Source: JAHJDR01 sp964609965 (lineage in GTDB: Bacteria; UBA10199; JADGCS01). Taken from it: DNA of 64,000 nt. The notes beneath the pieces are model-generated. The model worked only from the letters and a program-made list of their open reading frames with translations, was not told where the DNA came from and ran no database searches. Below, piece after piece: positions 52,183 through 61,463 of this stretch. The stretch's first letter is position 1. The number at the start of each line of letters is the position of its first letter. The position numbers and the translations under genes were made by a program. The stretch is taken from positions 124,001-188,000 of the forward strand of contig CAZSTS010000001.1 of assembly GCA_964609965.1 (NCBI GenBank). The letters are read 5' to 3'.

Positions 52183-53808
52183 TTACCCCGGCCTTTTTAC
52201 AGCCTTCAGAGAAGAAACCAATTCCAAATAAAAATCTTGTGGTTCGCCCTCTTCTGCCCAAAGACTTGTGTAGAGTCTTTTGATGTTTTTATTCGAAACA
52301 GTCCCTTGCATATACCCATAATACAATAAATCTCCCAAATCATAACCAATGGCATGTGAGAGAGTCATAAATAACGGAGAAGAGAAGTTTGAAATCAAAT
52401 TTGTGTGGAAAACCTCGCCTTTTTTTATGAGACGAGAATGTTTGAGAAACAACTGTGCGGACTCATATTCAACATGGTGAGTCACACAAAGATCCGCGTT
52501 CTTAAGATATTTTATCTCAGATCTAAAGTCCTTGGCATGAGCGCATTTACGACGCGCATTAATGAGCTTTGAACCAAAAAAACCAATGGCCTCATGTAAA
52601 ACATTTGTGTAAAACGCATCTTTATGCACCCTGGGTGGCTCAGCCCCTGTGAGTAAAAACTTAAGATAGTGATTAGCCTCCTCAGCAGCATGATGGATCG
52701 AGACATTAGCAATGTAAACAATACGCGCTTGAGGCATAAAATAGGATTGAGAACTCAAGAGCTGATCGCGAATGAATTTGAGTTCTTTCTTACTAAACTT
52801 CTTTTTAAAACTCTCAAGGTTCATAAATCCCAAATCACCGCAGGTATAAACTTCGACATTATCAAACTCTTTAGGAAGCTTGAACTTAAGAAGTTGGCAC
52901 ACACGCTTCACAATAGACATAAAACTGCTTCTGGCATCCACCCAATCAAAGTTCCCCTCTTCGTGATACAGCCAATTAATATAACTCTGCTGCGCAATAA
53001 TAGGTGGCGTGTGCATACGGCAATAAGCCTTTGGCCCTAGTTTGACTACAAGAGTGTGATCTACCAAGTCTGCCTCAGAAAGATCCCAATATATCTCTGG
53101 GCTGTTTTGATAGAGCGTCACTATCGGTAATTTGAGCTTATTCTTTTTTGCGAGCTTGTTGATTTCTTTTGGCAAATGCTGTGGTACAAGGTGCAAATCT
53201 CCCACAAGCACAAAAATCTGTTTGTCTGGATATTTTTTGGCTAAACATAGAATTCTATCAGCCATGAATTTATCACGATCCAAAAGAGTCCTCTTGTCCG
53301 CTCCCCCCTTATCGATACCAAAAAGAGGAATCTTGTGGTATTTTAAAAAATCAAAAACAATCGTGTAATTGTCCCATAAATCAAAAAACCAGTGCTTCTT
53401 AAATCCAATCTTCTTGATAAACGTCTGGTCATCAATCTCATCCTCTGTAAAAGCATTAAGATGTTTTTGATGTTTGTGTTGAACAGCCTCAAGAGCCACA
53501 ACGATATTTTTGTCTCGATTCCTAAAATAACTTCTGATGACTCTAATAAATGAACGCTGGGACTGGTCAAGCGTGTGGTAGTCACCAATAAGCACAATTC
53601 GTGATGAATTAATGTCTGCTTCGACTGCTTCGACACTCACTGACTTTTTGTAAGTCTTCACAGCCTTCTTGTAACGTCGATAATATTGTTTAAAATTTTT
53701 GTCGGTGACGTTGGTGGCGTCACGAATGGTTTGCAAGTTTTGATCGAATATCTTCTTTTCGATTTTTAAAAGCTCTTGCCGGGGATTTTGTTTTTTTGAT
53801 TTGGTCAC
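52183..53808 (-). CDS. ChaN-like haem-binding/TIKI-superfamily protein with long C-terminal extension
   Basis: Residues of about 50-250 match the ChaN-like domain: IVLIGDYHTLDQSQRSFI, IVVALEAVQ, WDNYTIVFDFLKYHKIPLFGID and FVLVGDLHLVPQHLP, with His and Glu positions that bind metal or haem in this fold. About 280 further residues follow and are not part of ChaN as I know it; they hold HHAAEEANHY and many histidines. No lipoprotein signal is present, unlike E. coli-type ChaN. The GTG at 53808 overlaps the ugd stop (GTGA), so it is translationally coupled; a TTG at 53826 is also possible. Confidence 0.75.
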   Translation of the reverse strand: MTKSKKQNPRQELLKIEKKIFDQNLQTIRDATNVTDKNFKQYYRRYKKAVKTYKKSVSVEAVEADINSSRIVLIGDYHTLDQSQRSFIRVIRSYFRNRDKNIVVALEAVQHKHQKHLNAFTEDEIDDQTFIKKIGFKKHWFFDLWDNYTIVFDFLKYHKIPLFGIDKGGADKRTLLDRDKFMADRILCLAKKYPDKQIFVLVGDLHLVPQHLPKEINKLAKKNKLKLPIVTLYQNSPEIYWDLSEADLVDHTLVVKLGPKAYCRMHTPPIIAQQSYINWLYHEEGNFDWVDARSSFMSIVKRVCQLLKFKLPKEFDNVEVYTCGDLGFMNLESFKKKFSKKELKFIRDQLLSSQSYFMPQARIVYIANVSIHHAAEEANHYLKFLLTGAEPPRVHKDAFYTNVLHEAIGFFGSKLINARRKCAHAKDFRSEIKYLKNADLCVTHHVEYESAQLFLKHSRLIKKGEVFHTNLISNFSSPLFMTLSHAIGYDLGDLLYYGYMQGTVSNKNIKRLYTSLWAEEGEPQDFYLELVSSLKAVKRPG

Positions 53809-55112
53809 TGCACTCCAACGCCCCAATATTCAAAACCCATTTCTTTAAGATGTTCAGAGTCATAAAGGTTTCGTCCATCAAATATTCGTGGTGTTTTCAT
53901 GAATTTTTTCATTAAGGCAAAATCTGGGCTTTTGTATTCGTTCCAATCTGTAGCTATCACAAGGGCATCTGCGTCTTTGAGACATTTCATGTGATCAGTT
54001 TGATAGGCTAATTTTTCAAGATACATCAATTTTACGTTGTCTAAGGCTTGAGGGTCTGTAACACTCACCTTAGCCCCGTGTTTCAAAAAAAGGTCTACAA
54101 GCTTAAGCGCCTGAGATTCTCTCACATCGTCTGTCTTTGCCTTAAAGGCAAGACCCCAAACAGCTATTGTTTTGTCTTTAATCGAATCCCTTCCATCAAA
54201 TGATCTTATGATTTTTGCAAAAAAACGATCAACCTGTTTTTGATTGATGACATCACAAGCTTCTATAGTCTTTAATGGCATATCATGATCTTGTGCCACA
54301 CGCATGAGAGCTTTAACATCTTTGGGAAAACATGACCCACCATAGCCTAGTCCAGGATACAGAAATTCTGGTCCTATTCTAGGATCAGACCCCATGCCGC
54401 GCCTGACATCATTAATATTGGCACCAACCTCATCACAAAAATTGGCCAATTCATTCATAAATGATATTCTGAGAGCCAACATACAATTGGAAGAATATTT
54501 TGTGATTTCGGCTGAACGGCGATTCATAAAAATGATACGTTGTCGTTGGTGTGTAAAAGGTGCGTACAATTCTTTGATCATAGGAAGTATTTTATCGTCA
54601 TCAGTTCCCACAATAATGCGATTTGGCTTCATAAAGTCGTTTATCGCGTCACCTTCCTTGAGAAATTCTGGATTTGAAAAAACAACAAAAGGGTATTTGA
54701 GATTATTTTTAAAGATTTTCTCGATCTCATCACCAGTACCCACAGGCACAGTGCTTTTTGTGGCAATGATCACCTCTTTTTTGGCAACCTTACAAATATC
54801 TTCGCATACAGCGCGTACATATTGAAGATCTGCAGACCCATCTTTGTCTTGAGGCGTGCCCACGGCAATAAACGACACATCAGCATTATTGATACCTTCT
54901 GCCAGATCAGTTGTAAAATGGAGGCGATTGTTTTTGACATTGTTTGTCACATATTCTTCTAAACCAGGTTCATAAATAGGAATATGTCCATTTTTGAGAA
55001 GATTGATTTTTGTTTGATCTTTATCAACACAGTAAACTGTATTGCCTGTTTGGGCAAAACAAGCGCCCGAAACCAAACCTACGTACCCTGTACCTATGAT
55101 GCATATTTTCAT
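53805..55112 (-). CDS. ugd: UDP-glucose 6-dehydrogenase
   Basis: The 435-residue protein begins with the NAD-binding IGTGYVGLVSGACFA and has the catalytic cysteine in GYGGSCFPKDV near residue 260. Active-site glutamate and lysine motifs (SNPEFLKEG, CMLALRISFMNE) are present. The enzyme oxidises UDP-glucose to UDP-glucuronate for polysaccharide or LPS synthesis. The next gene overlaps its stop. Upstream sits a palindromic repeat (55128-55172). Confidence 0.93.
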   Translation of the reverse strand: MKICIIGTGYVGLVSGACFAQTGNTVYCVDKDQTKINLLKNGHIPIYEPGLEEYVTNNVKNNRLHFTTDLAEGINNADVSFIAVGTPQDKDGSADLQYVRAVCEDICKVAKKEVIIATKSTVPVGTGDEIEKIFKNNLKYPFVVFSNPEFLKEGDAINDFMKPNRIIVGTDDDKILPMIKELYAPFTHQRQRIIFMNRRSAEITKYSSNCMLALRISFMNELANFCDEVGANINDVRRGMGSDPRIGPEFLYPGLGYGGSCFPKDVKALMRVAQDHDMPLKTIEACDVINQKQVDRFFAKIIRSFDGRDSIKDKTIAVWGLAFKAKTDDVRESQALKLVDLFLKHGAKVSVTDPQALDNVKLMYLEKLAYQTDHMKCLKDADALVIATDWNEYKSPDFALMKKFMKTPRIFDGRNLYDSEHLKEMGFEYWGVGVQ

Positions 55113-55127
55113 AATATTTTACCTAAC

Positions 55128-55172
55128 CGTCACCGATTTACGAAACGGGCCTTGTAACCTTAACCGACTCAC
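55128..55172. repeat. ACCTTAACCGA repeat upstream of ugd
   Basis: The spacer holds TACGAAACGGGCCTTGTAAC followed by CTTAACCGACTCAC, closely similar to 10095-10127 in the xdhA-xdhC spacer. Short internal palindromes are present. Confidence 0.55.
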
Positions 55173-55175
55173 AAC

Positions 55176-56615
55176 CTACTTTGTCGACCATGTTGTTGTC
55201 CCGTCAGGACTGTCTTTTAATATAATCCCCTTTGCCAAAAGCTCATCTCTAATCTCATCAGCGCGTTTAAAGTCTTTATTTGTGCGAGCTTGCTTCCGTT
55301 CATTAATGAACTCAAAAATTTGAGCTTCGTCAATATTAGTTTTTTGAATAGCCTTGTCTTTAAGTTCTGCTAAAAAAGTCCTTGGTTCAGAACCAAAAAC
55401 ACCAAACACTGAGTGAATATCTGAAATGGCCTTTAAAAAACTCTTCGCATCTTCAATACAAATCCTCTTATCATCTAAGGCCTTGTTCAATAGGCGAACC
55501 CATTCAAAAATTTGGCCAATGACTTTAGCGGAATTAAAATCATCATCCATGGCCTTGATAAAATCTTTTTTGAATTGACTAAGCTTTGCAGAAAAATCCT
55601 CAGCTTTATCAGGGGATTTGCCTTCAGAAAGAAATTCATTGAGCCTCAAGAGTGTTTGATAAAACCGCTCAAGACTTGCTTGGGCATTGTAAATATTTTG
55701 ATCTGAGTAATCCAAAGGAGATCGATAGTGAGACGAAATAATAAACAGTCTGATCACCTCAGCAGGGTGTTTTTTGACAATATCGCGAATTGTAAGAAAA
55801 TTTCCCAATGATTTACTCATTTTTTCAGCATCAATATTGAGAAACCCATTGTGTACCCAATGATTCACAAATTTTTTGCCAGTTGCCCCTTCTGATTGAG
55901 CAATCTCGTTCTCATGATGAGGAAAAATAAGATCACGCCCTCCTCCATGGATATCAAAGGTCTCTCCAAGATACTTCATACTCATTGCCGAACATTCAAT
56001 ATGCCAACCTGGACGGCCATCTCCCCATGGTGAAGTCCACGTAGGTTCATCAGCCTTGGCCGCTTTCCAGAGAGCAAAGTCTAATGGATCTTTTTTAGAT
56101 TCCATCACATCAACACGAGCACCAGATTCGAGATCTTCTATATTCTTTCCTGAGAGCTTGCCATATCCTTTAAATTTTCGAACCGAATAGAAAACATCAC
56201 TCCCCACTTGATAGGCAAGACCTTTTTCGATCAGCTTACTAATGATGTCTATGATGTCTTGAATATGATCAGTAGCTCGGGGTTCATGTGTGGGAGATTC
56301 CAGTGCTAGGGCCTCAGCATCTTCATTAAAGGCTTGAATAAATTTGGCAGTAAGTTCTTTATAGTCAATGCCCTGTTCATTAGCTCTTTCGATAATTCTG
56401 TCGTCAATATCAGTGATATTTCTTACATAAGTCACTTCATAGCCTCTGAATTTGAAGTAACGTGATATCATGTCATAGGTGACTTGTTGTCTGGCATGAC
56501 CAATGTGAGCATAGTCATAAACAGTGAGACCACAGGCATACATGTTAATCTTGTTAGGCTTAATGGGTTTAAATTCTTCTTTTTTGCGTGTGTATGTATT
56601 GTAAATGTTAAACAT
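55176..56615 (-). CDS. cysS: Cysteinyl-tRNA synthetase
   Basis: The class I signature HIGH is in YDYAHIGHARQ near residue 40, the zinc/cysteine site in MYACGLTVYD, and KMSKS in DAEKMSKSLGNF. HHENEIAQSEGATG also matches the family. The product charges tRNA-Cys. The frame is open from 56633, but homologs start at MFNIYNT, giving an ATG at 56615 and 479 residues. SD is weak. Confidence 0.95.
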   Translation of the reverse strand: MFNIYNTYTRKKEEFKPIKPNKINMYACGLTVYDYAHIGHARQQVTYDMISRYFKFRGYEVTYVRNITDIDDRIIERANEQGIDYKELTAKFIQAFNEDAEALALESPTHEPRATDHIQDIIDIISKLIEKGLAYQVGSDVFYSVRKFKGYGKLSGKNIEDLESGARVDVMESKKDPLDFALWKAAKADEPTWTSPWGDGRPGWHIECSAMSMKYLGETFDIHGGGRDLIFPHHENEIAQSEGATGKKFVNHWVHNGFLNIDAEKMSKSLGNFLTIRDIVKKHPAEVIRLFIISSHYRSPLDYSDQNIYNAQASLERFYQTLLRLNEFLSEGKSPDKAEDFSAKLSQFKKDFIKAMDDDFNSAKVIGQIFEWVRLLNKALDDKRICIEDAKSFLKAISDIHSVFGVFGSEPRTFLAELKDKAIQKTNIDEAQIFEFINERKQARTNKDFKRADEIRDELLAKGIILKDSPDGTTTWSTK

Positions 56616-56686
56616 ATAGTAAACACCCAGCAACAGAGCTGTGATGTATCAATTTGAGTAAATCATTACTTTATGCAGCAAAGCTG

Positions 56687-57181
56687 CTATGAATCAATTC
56701 CACATTGTGGGATTATCGAAACATAGGCCCAAGCCTTTATTCCCTCACCTTTTCCAGTAAAGCCCATCTTTTCTTCTGTTGTCGCTTTAATGGAAACATT
56801 ATCTTTATTAGTTTCTAATAACCCAGCAATGACGGTTGTCATTTCATCGATTTTTTCTGCTATTTTTGGTTTTTGACAAACAACAATCGTATCTAGGTTG
56901 TTAATTTGATAACCTTTGTCTTTCACTCTTTGATAGCATTTCTTTAAAAGTTCTTTTGAGCCAGCATCTTTAAATTGAACATCTGTATCTGGAAATAGCC
57001 GTCCAATATCACCTAGATTTGCAGCGCCAAGCATGGCATCACAAATAGCATGTAATAAAACATCGGCATCAGAATGTCCAAAGAGGCCTTTTGGATGATT
57101 AAATTCAACTCCTCCAATAATACACTTGCGGCCTGTCACAAGCCGATGCACATCATAACCTATACCAACTCGAAAATTCAT
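56687..57181 (-). CDS. ispF: 2-C-methyl-D-erythritol 2,4-cyclodiphosphate synthase
   Basis: The 164-residue protein has the metal-binding GIGYDVHRL near residue 6 and FGHSDADVLLHAICDAMLGA, both diagnostic of IspF, and SIKATTEEKMGFTGKGEGI at the C-terminal end. It makes the cyclic diphosphate of the non-mevalonate isoprenoid pathway, which also supplies squalene precursors for the hopanoid cyclase of this organism. IspD, often fused or adjacent, is not nearby. Confidence 0.95.
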   Translation of the reverse strand: MNFRVGIGYDVHRLVTGRKCIIGGVEFNHPKGLFGHSDADVLLHAICDAMLGAANLGDIGRLFPDTDVQFKDAGSKELLKKCYQRVKDKGYQINNLDTIVVCQKPKIAEKIDEMTTVIAGLLETNKDNVSIKATTEEKMGFTGKGEGIKAWAYVSIIPQCGIDS

Positions 57182-57222
57182 GGCGATGTTTTTATCATTA
57201 ATTACAGTAGGTTGGCAATGCT

Positions 57223-58572
57223 TTATTTGAAGACTACGCTTTGAACCAGAATAGCTCTGTCTTCACCTTCATCAACGCGATATTGTTCTGAAATCTCTAG
57301 ACCTAAAACAGCTATAATATCTCCGTGCTTATCACAGAGCACAGGCCAAAAAAGCCTTTGATACTTTGGGATACCATGGGCGTTAAATAGTCTCTTAATG
57401 GAGCGCTCGCTCTTGTGGCCAAAAGGGGTAAAAGGCTCACTCATTTTGACACGTGAGAGAAAAAGAGGAAATCTCAGCTTGGATTTAGACAGAAAAAGAT
57501 CAGTTTTCCTTTGTCCTTTAAGGGGAAATCGAGTTTCTTTTAGAGAAAGAGTGAGATTGAATCCGGGAAAATATTGCTCAGTCTGTGCCAAAACTTCTTC
57601 TAGATGATATTCCTTAAAAAGAGACTGTTTAACAAAATAACAACCTGAGCTGTCTTTGAGAAAAAGAGTCTCGTCCAAAACTAATTTTGATTCTTCTTTT
57701 TCAGTTTGCGAAAAGTGTTTTTGCTCGATTTGCTGGCTAAAACCATTTGCAACCATCTTAGAAGAAAAAAATCTAAACTGCAGTTCCTTGGGCCAGGTAT
57801 TCCAAACATCTACTGGTACAAACCATTCATATTGTTTTTGAAGGAAATTTAACCTGGCTTCGAAATAATCATCAATGCCTTGTAAATCATGTGCCAACAG
57901 CTTCACTTGCTTCTTTTTATTTTTGTCAGTCCAATTTTTGAGAATATCGTGTCGCACACGATTACGAAGATAGTTCAGATTTTGATTTGATGAGTCAGTA
58001 CAAAAAGCGATTTGGCTGGAATCGAGTGATTCGATTATTTCTGTTTTAGAAATCGAAAGAAGAGGACGATGAATTTCAATGTTTCTGTTTTTCAGATAGG
58101 GATTGGGAAAAACCTGCTTTGTCCTAATACCTGTGAGACCTTTTAGGCCTGCCCCGCGCCCTGCCTTCATAATTACTGTTTCGAGAAAATCATCAGCATG
58201 ATGAGCTGTTACAAAAATAGAATGAGCTTCTTCCTTTTGAAGCTGATACAGATGCTCGAATCTTTTCTGGCGCGCCTGTTCTTGAATCTTTTTTGAAAGC
58301 CCTTTGATGTGCCTTACGTAGCATCTGATGCCGTGATTGGCACAAAGGTCCACAACAAATTTCTCTTCTGCATCTGACTCTTCTCCTCTGAGATGATGAT
58401 TGAAATGGAGAACTTTGAAGTCAGTATCTTGCTCCCTTTTAAGCTTTAAAAAACAATGAAAGAGATAGATTGAATCTGGTCCTCCGGAGACGAGAAGAAC
58501 TGGAGACAGCTCTTTGAAATTTGGAATTTGAATATTGTTTGAGGTTTGAAATTTGTTATTTGGAATTTTCAC
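57223..58572 (-). CDS. tilS: tRNA(Ile)-lysidine synthase
   Basis: The ATP-pyrophosphatase P-loop LLVSGGPDSIYLF lies near residue 26, followed by FNHHLRGEESDAEE and TAHHADD, the TilS motifs. The enzyme places lysidine at C34 of the AUA-reading tRNA-Ile. The C-terminal part has the TilS substrate-binding domain (SERSIKRLFNAHGIPKY). The GTG start shares its first base with the stop of the diguanylate cyclase gene. The first 20 codons are translated from an AAATTTGGAATTTG-like repeat (58507-58572). Confidence 0.93.
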   Translation of the reverse strand: MKIPNNKFQTSNNIQIPNFKELSPVLLVSGGPDSIYLFHCFLKLKREQDTDFKVLHFNHHLRGEESDAEEKFVVDLCANHGIRCYVRHIKGLSKKIQEQARQKRFEHLYQLQKEEAHSIFVTAHHADDFLETVIMKAGRGAGLKGLTGIRTKQVFPNPYLKNRNIEIHRPLLSISKTEIIESLDSSQIAFCTDSSNQNLNYLRNRVRHDILKNWTDKNKKKQVKLLAHDLQGIDDYFEARLNFLQKQYEWFVPVDVWNTWPKELQFRFFSSKMVANGFSQQIEQKHFSQTEKEESKLVLDETLFLKDSSGCYFVKQSLFKEYHLEEVLAQTEQYFPGFNLTLSLKETRFPLKGQRKTDLFLSKSKLRFPLFLSRVKMSEPFTPFGHKSERSIKRLFNAHGIPKYQRLFWPVLCDKHGDIIAVLGLEISEQYRVDEGEDRAILVQSVVFK

Positions 58573-59474
58573 TAAACAGTTGGTTTAGACTTTGCTGTGA
58601 CACGATTTCGGCCAGATCCTTTAGACTCATAAAGATAATTATCAGCATCTTTTATCATAGAAACATAATCTCGATAATTATCATCCATAGAAGTAGCAAC
58701 ACCAATAGATATTGTGGCTTTTATCTTTTTGTCATCATAAGAAATAGACATTTCTTCGATTTTTAATCTTATTCGTTCGGCTAAGTTAACAGCATCTTGG
58801 TTATCTGTATTCCGCATAATAATCACAAACTCTTCACCACCATATCGACAAAATACATCTTCATTGCGTACAGTTTGTTGAATGTTAAAGCTAATGGCTT
58901 GCAAAACTTTATCGCCAGCTAAATGTCCATAGGTATCATTAATCTGCTTAAAAAAATCAATATCGATCATCAAAACCGATAAAGGAAGCTTTTGTCTGTT
59001 TCCAAAAGAAAATTCATCGGAAATACGTTGTAAGAAATAACTTTTATTATAAGCATTTGTTGTGGGATCTCTTACGCCCAAATCATAGCGTTTTTTCTCT
59101 GAGATTTTTCGATTTTCGTCAAAATAATCAAACTGGATAATCGTGTCTTTGGAAATCTGGATTTTATCTCCACCTTGAAGCTTCGTAGGTTTCTTAATCC
59201 TCTTATTATTAATAAATGTTCCGTTAGTAGAGTTCAGATCTTGAACAACACACTCACCCTCACCTCTTCTGATTCTAAAATGCTTTCGAGAGATTGTATT
59301 ATCTTCGATCCAAATATCGCAGTCAGGGGATCTTCCCGAAATGATTTCGCCCTCTTCAATGCCGTATATCTTTCCTATATGGGTCCCTGCCACAATAATA
59401 AGATAAGGATCCTTTTCGTCAGGTTTTCTGTCGAGATCATCGAGGGAAGCAATAATTGTTTCATCCATGCTCAT
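58572..59474 (-). CDS. FHA-domain diguanylate cyclase
   Basis: An N-terminal forkhead-associated domain (ISGRSPDCDIWIEDNTISRKH, NSTNGTFINNKR; about residues 30-110) precedes a GGDEF domain with the active-site RYGGEEFVII near residue 225. The RNED inhibitory-site motif lies five residues before GGEEF, so product feedback by cyclic di-GMP is expected. The FHA domain should bind a phosphothreonine target, plausibly from the adjacent Ser/Thr kinase. The ATG at 59474 with GGAG SD is preferred over the one at 59495. Confidence 0.93.
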   Translation of the reverse strand: MSMDETIIASLDDLDRKPDEKDPYLIIVAGTHIGKIYGIEEGEIISGRSPDCDIWIEDNTISRKHFRIRRGEGECVVQDLNSTNGTFINNKRIKKPTKLQGGDKIQISKDTIIQFDYFDENRKISEKKRYDLGVRDPTTNAYNKSYFLQRISDEFSFGNRQKLPLSVLMIDIDFFKQINDTYGHLAGDKVLQAISFNIQQTVRNEDVFCRYGGEEFVIIMRNTDNQDAVNLAERIRLKIEEMSISYDDKKIKATISIGVATSMDDNYRDYVSMIKDADNYLYESKGSGRNRVTAKSKPTV

Positions 59475-59541
59475 AAATAACTCCACGAGAAACATGAGAA
59501 CTTAATATAATATTGTCTTTGATATTGTTGATTTTTTCAAG

Positions 59542-61392
59542 CTATTTCTTGTTGTGCACGGTCAGATCAAAATTCAGTTTCTTTTGCTCACCTGGTGTGA
59601 GACGTATAGACATTGTTTCTTCTTTATACCCACTCTTTTTTAACACAATGACATAACTGCTATTTGGGATGATATTACTGCTTTGGTGAGGTGTTGTTCC
59701 TACTTTTTTGCCATTAACCCAGACAGAAGCACCCAAGGGATTACTGGTGACTGACAAATAAGCAAAGTTCATTTGGAAACTATGTTTTAATTTAATTTCC
59801 TCGGGTTTTGATATTGTAATCGTCTTGCTAAAAAACTGATACTTTTCCAAAAAAAGTCCAATATTATATGTTTGCTCTACCTCAAGATTTCTGATGATGA
59901 CAGGTGTTTTCCCCCATTCAACATTATTTAAATAGACTATCGCCCCTGGTGGTGAACTAACAATAAACAATGTACCTAATTCATCTATCGACTTTTCGAG
60001 ATGAACGTAAACCTCTTTATACTCATAAGGCTTAAGAATGATGCTTTTCACAAAATCATTGTATTGATTTTTCTTAACAATAAGCTTGTGATTGTCTCCA
60101 GCACTTAATTTAATCTTATTAGGCACATTCAAAAGCCTTTTATTGTCGATGATAACTTCCATTTGCTCATCAAGACCATTCAAAGAAATTGAGCCTGATT
60201 TATCTTTATTAACAAAATACACGTAAACTGAACCTGTGATAAATATAAAAAGGAACATGATGATAAGCCAAATATACGAGTTTGGCAGGTGCTTACTCAC
60301 AGGAATATGCACAATAGGTGTCGTGTGGTCGAGAACATCTTTAATGGTTGGTTCCTCTTGTTCAGGGTCCTTTTTATAAGGCTTTGTTTTTACTTTTTGA
60401 GCTTGAGTGACAGGTGTGTCTTCTTTTGTAAATAATTGGTCAGGGAGCTCTTTTTCGTCTTTTTCAGGACCAAACAGCTTGTAAATAAATTCGGCAGCAT
60501 AAACAGGTTTAAAATCTGGATTCATTTTATACAATAATTTTTCAAGACTACGCGCCATATCGCTAGCATCTTGAAACCTGTTTCGTGGGTTTTTCTGCAA
60601 GGCCTTCTTGATGATTTTATCTAGATCTTTAGGTACATCTGAACGAATAGAACTCGCAGCATTATATTTTGCTTTTTGAATAAATTGAATTGTTTCGTGG
60701 TGATTTTTCTTTTTAAATAATCTTTGTCCTGTCGCCATTTCCCAAATAAGTGTTCCCGTTGAAAAAATATCGGATCTAAAATCAACAGCATCTCCCCTGG
60801 CCTGCTCAGGAGACATATAAGCAAATTTACCTTTGAGAACACCTGATTCGGTTTTTCCTTCTTTAACTTTTGCTTTGGCTACTCCAAAATCAATTATTTT
60901 GATCATGCCAGCATAAGAGAGAATAATATTTTGTGGAGAAATGTCTCGGTGAACAACGCCTAGGTTTCTGCCATCAACACCCCTTTTATTATGGATATAG
61001 CTCAACCCTCGGCAGTGTTCGATAAAACAATAAAGCAAGATATCCAAAGGTATCTTTTTTTCGATTTGATTCAGACGCTTAATGATCTGCGAGAAAGTCT
61101 TACCGTCGACATATTCCATGACAATAAAATAGTCATCGTCCACACGACCTAAGTCATAAACTTGAGCAATATTGCCATGGTTAAAGTTAACAGCAATTTT
61201 TGCCTCATCAACAAGCATTTCAACGTATTCTGGATCCGCAGAGATACTAGGAAGAATGCGTTTGATAACAACTAAGCGCTCGAGTCCACTCGTATCGAAA
61301 GTTCTGGCTTTATAGACCTGTGCCATGCCACCTTGAGCAATTTTTTCTAGAAGTGTATATTTACCTAATCTTTTATGTGTTTCTTCCGCCAT
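59542..61392 (-). CDS. Ser/Thr protein kinase with C-terminal PEGA repeats
   Basis: The kinase domain (about residues 8-280) has the glycine loop IAQGGMAQVYKA, the VVIKRI lysine, HRDISPQN catalytic loop and DFGVAKAK. A membrane segment (YIWLIIMFLFIFITGSVYVYF) follows a linker, then two PEGA domains (IVSSPPGAIVYLNN and VTSNPLGASVWVNGKKVGTTP), usually surface-facing. Such kinases are common in Myxococcota and relatives. The FHA-GGDEF gene just downstream is a plausible target (inference). The ATG at 61392 is preferred over a TTG at 61434. Confidence 0.93.
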   Translation of the reverse strand: MAEETHKRLGKYTLLEKIAQGGMAQVYKARTFDTSGLERLVVIKRILPSISADPEYVEMLVDEAKIAVNFNHGNIAQVYDLGRVDDDYFIVMEYVDGKTFSQIIKRLNQIEKKIPLDILLYCFIEHCRGLSYIHNKRGVDGRNLGVVHRDISPQNIILSYAGMIKIIDFGVAKAKVKEGKTESGVLKGKFAYMSPEQARGDAVDFRSDIFSTGTLIWEMATGQRLFKKKNHHETIQFIQKAKYNAASSIRSDVPKDLDKIIKKALQKNPRNRFQDASDMARSLEKLLYKMNPDFKPVYAAEFIYKLFGPEKDEKELPDQLFTKEDTPVTQAQKVKTKPYKKDPEQEEPTIKDVLDHTTPIVHIPVSKHLPNSYIWLIIMFLFIFITGSVYVYFVNKDKSGSISLNGLDEQMEVIIDNKRLLNVPNKIKLSAGDNHKLIVKKNQYNDFVKSIILKPYEYKEVYVHLEKSIDELGTLFIVSSPPGAIVYLNNVEWGKTPVIIRNLEVEQTYNIGLFLEKYQFFSKTITISKPEEIKLKHSFQMNFAYLSVTSNPLGASVWVNGKKVGTTPHQSSNIIPNSSYVIVLKKSGYKEETMSIRLTPGEQKKLNFDLTVHNKK

Positions 61393-61463
61393 GGCCAGAA
61401 TGTCTTTTGACTTAAGTATTAACCAATGACACAAGGCTGGATATATTCGCCTTGTGTTTTAGC

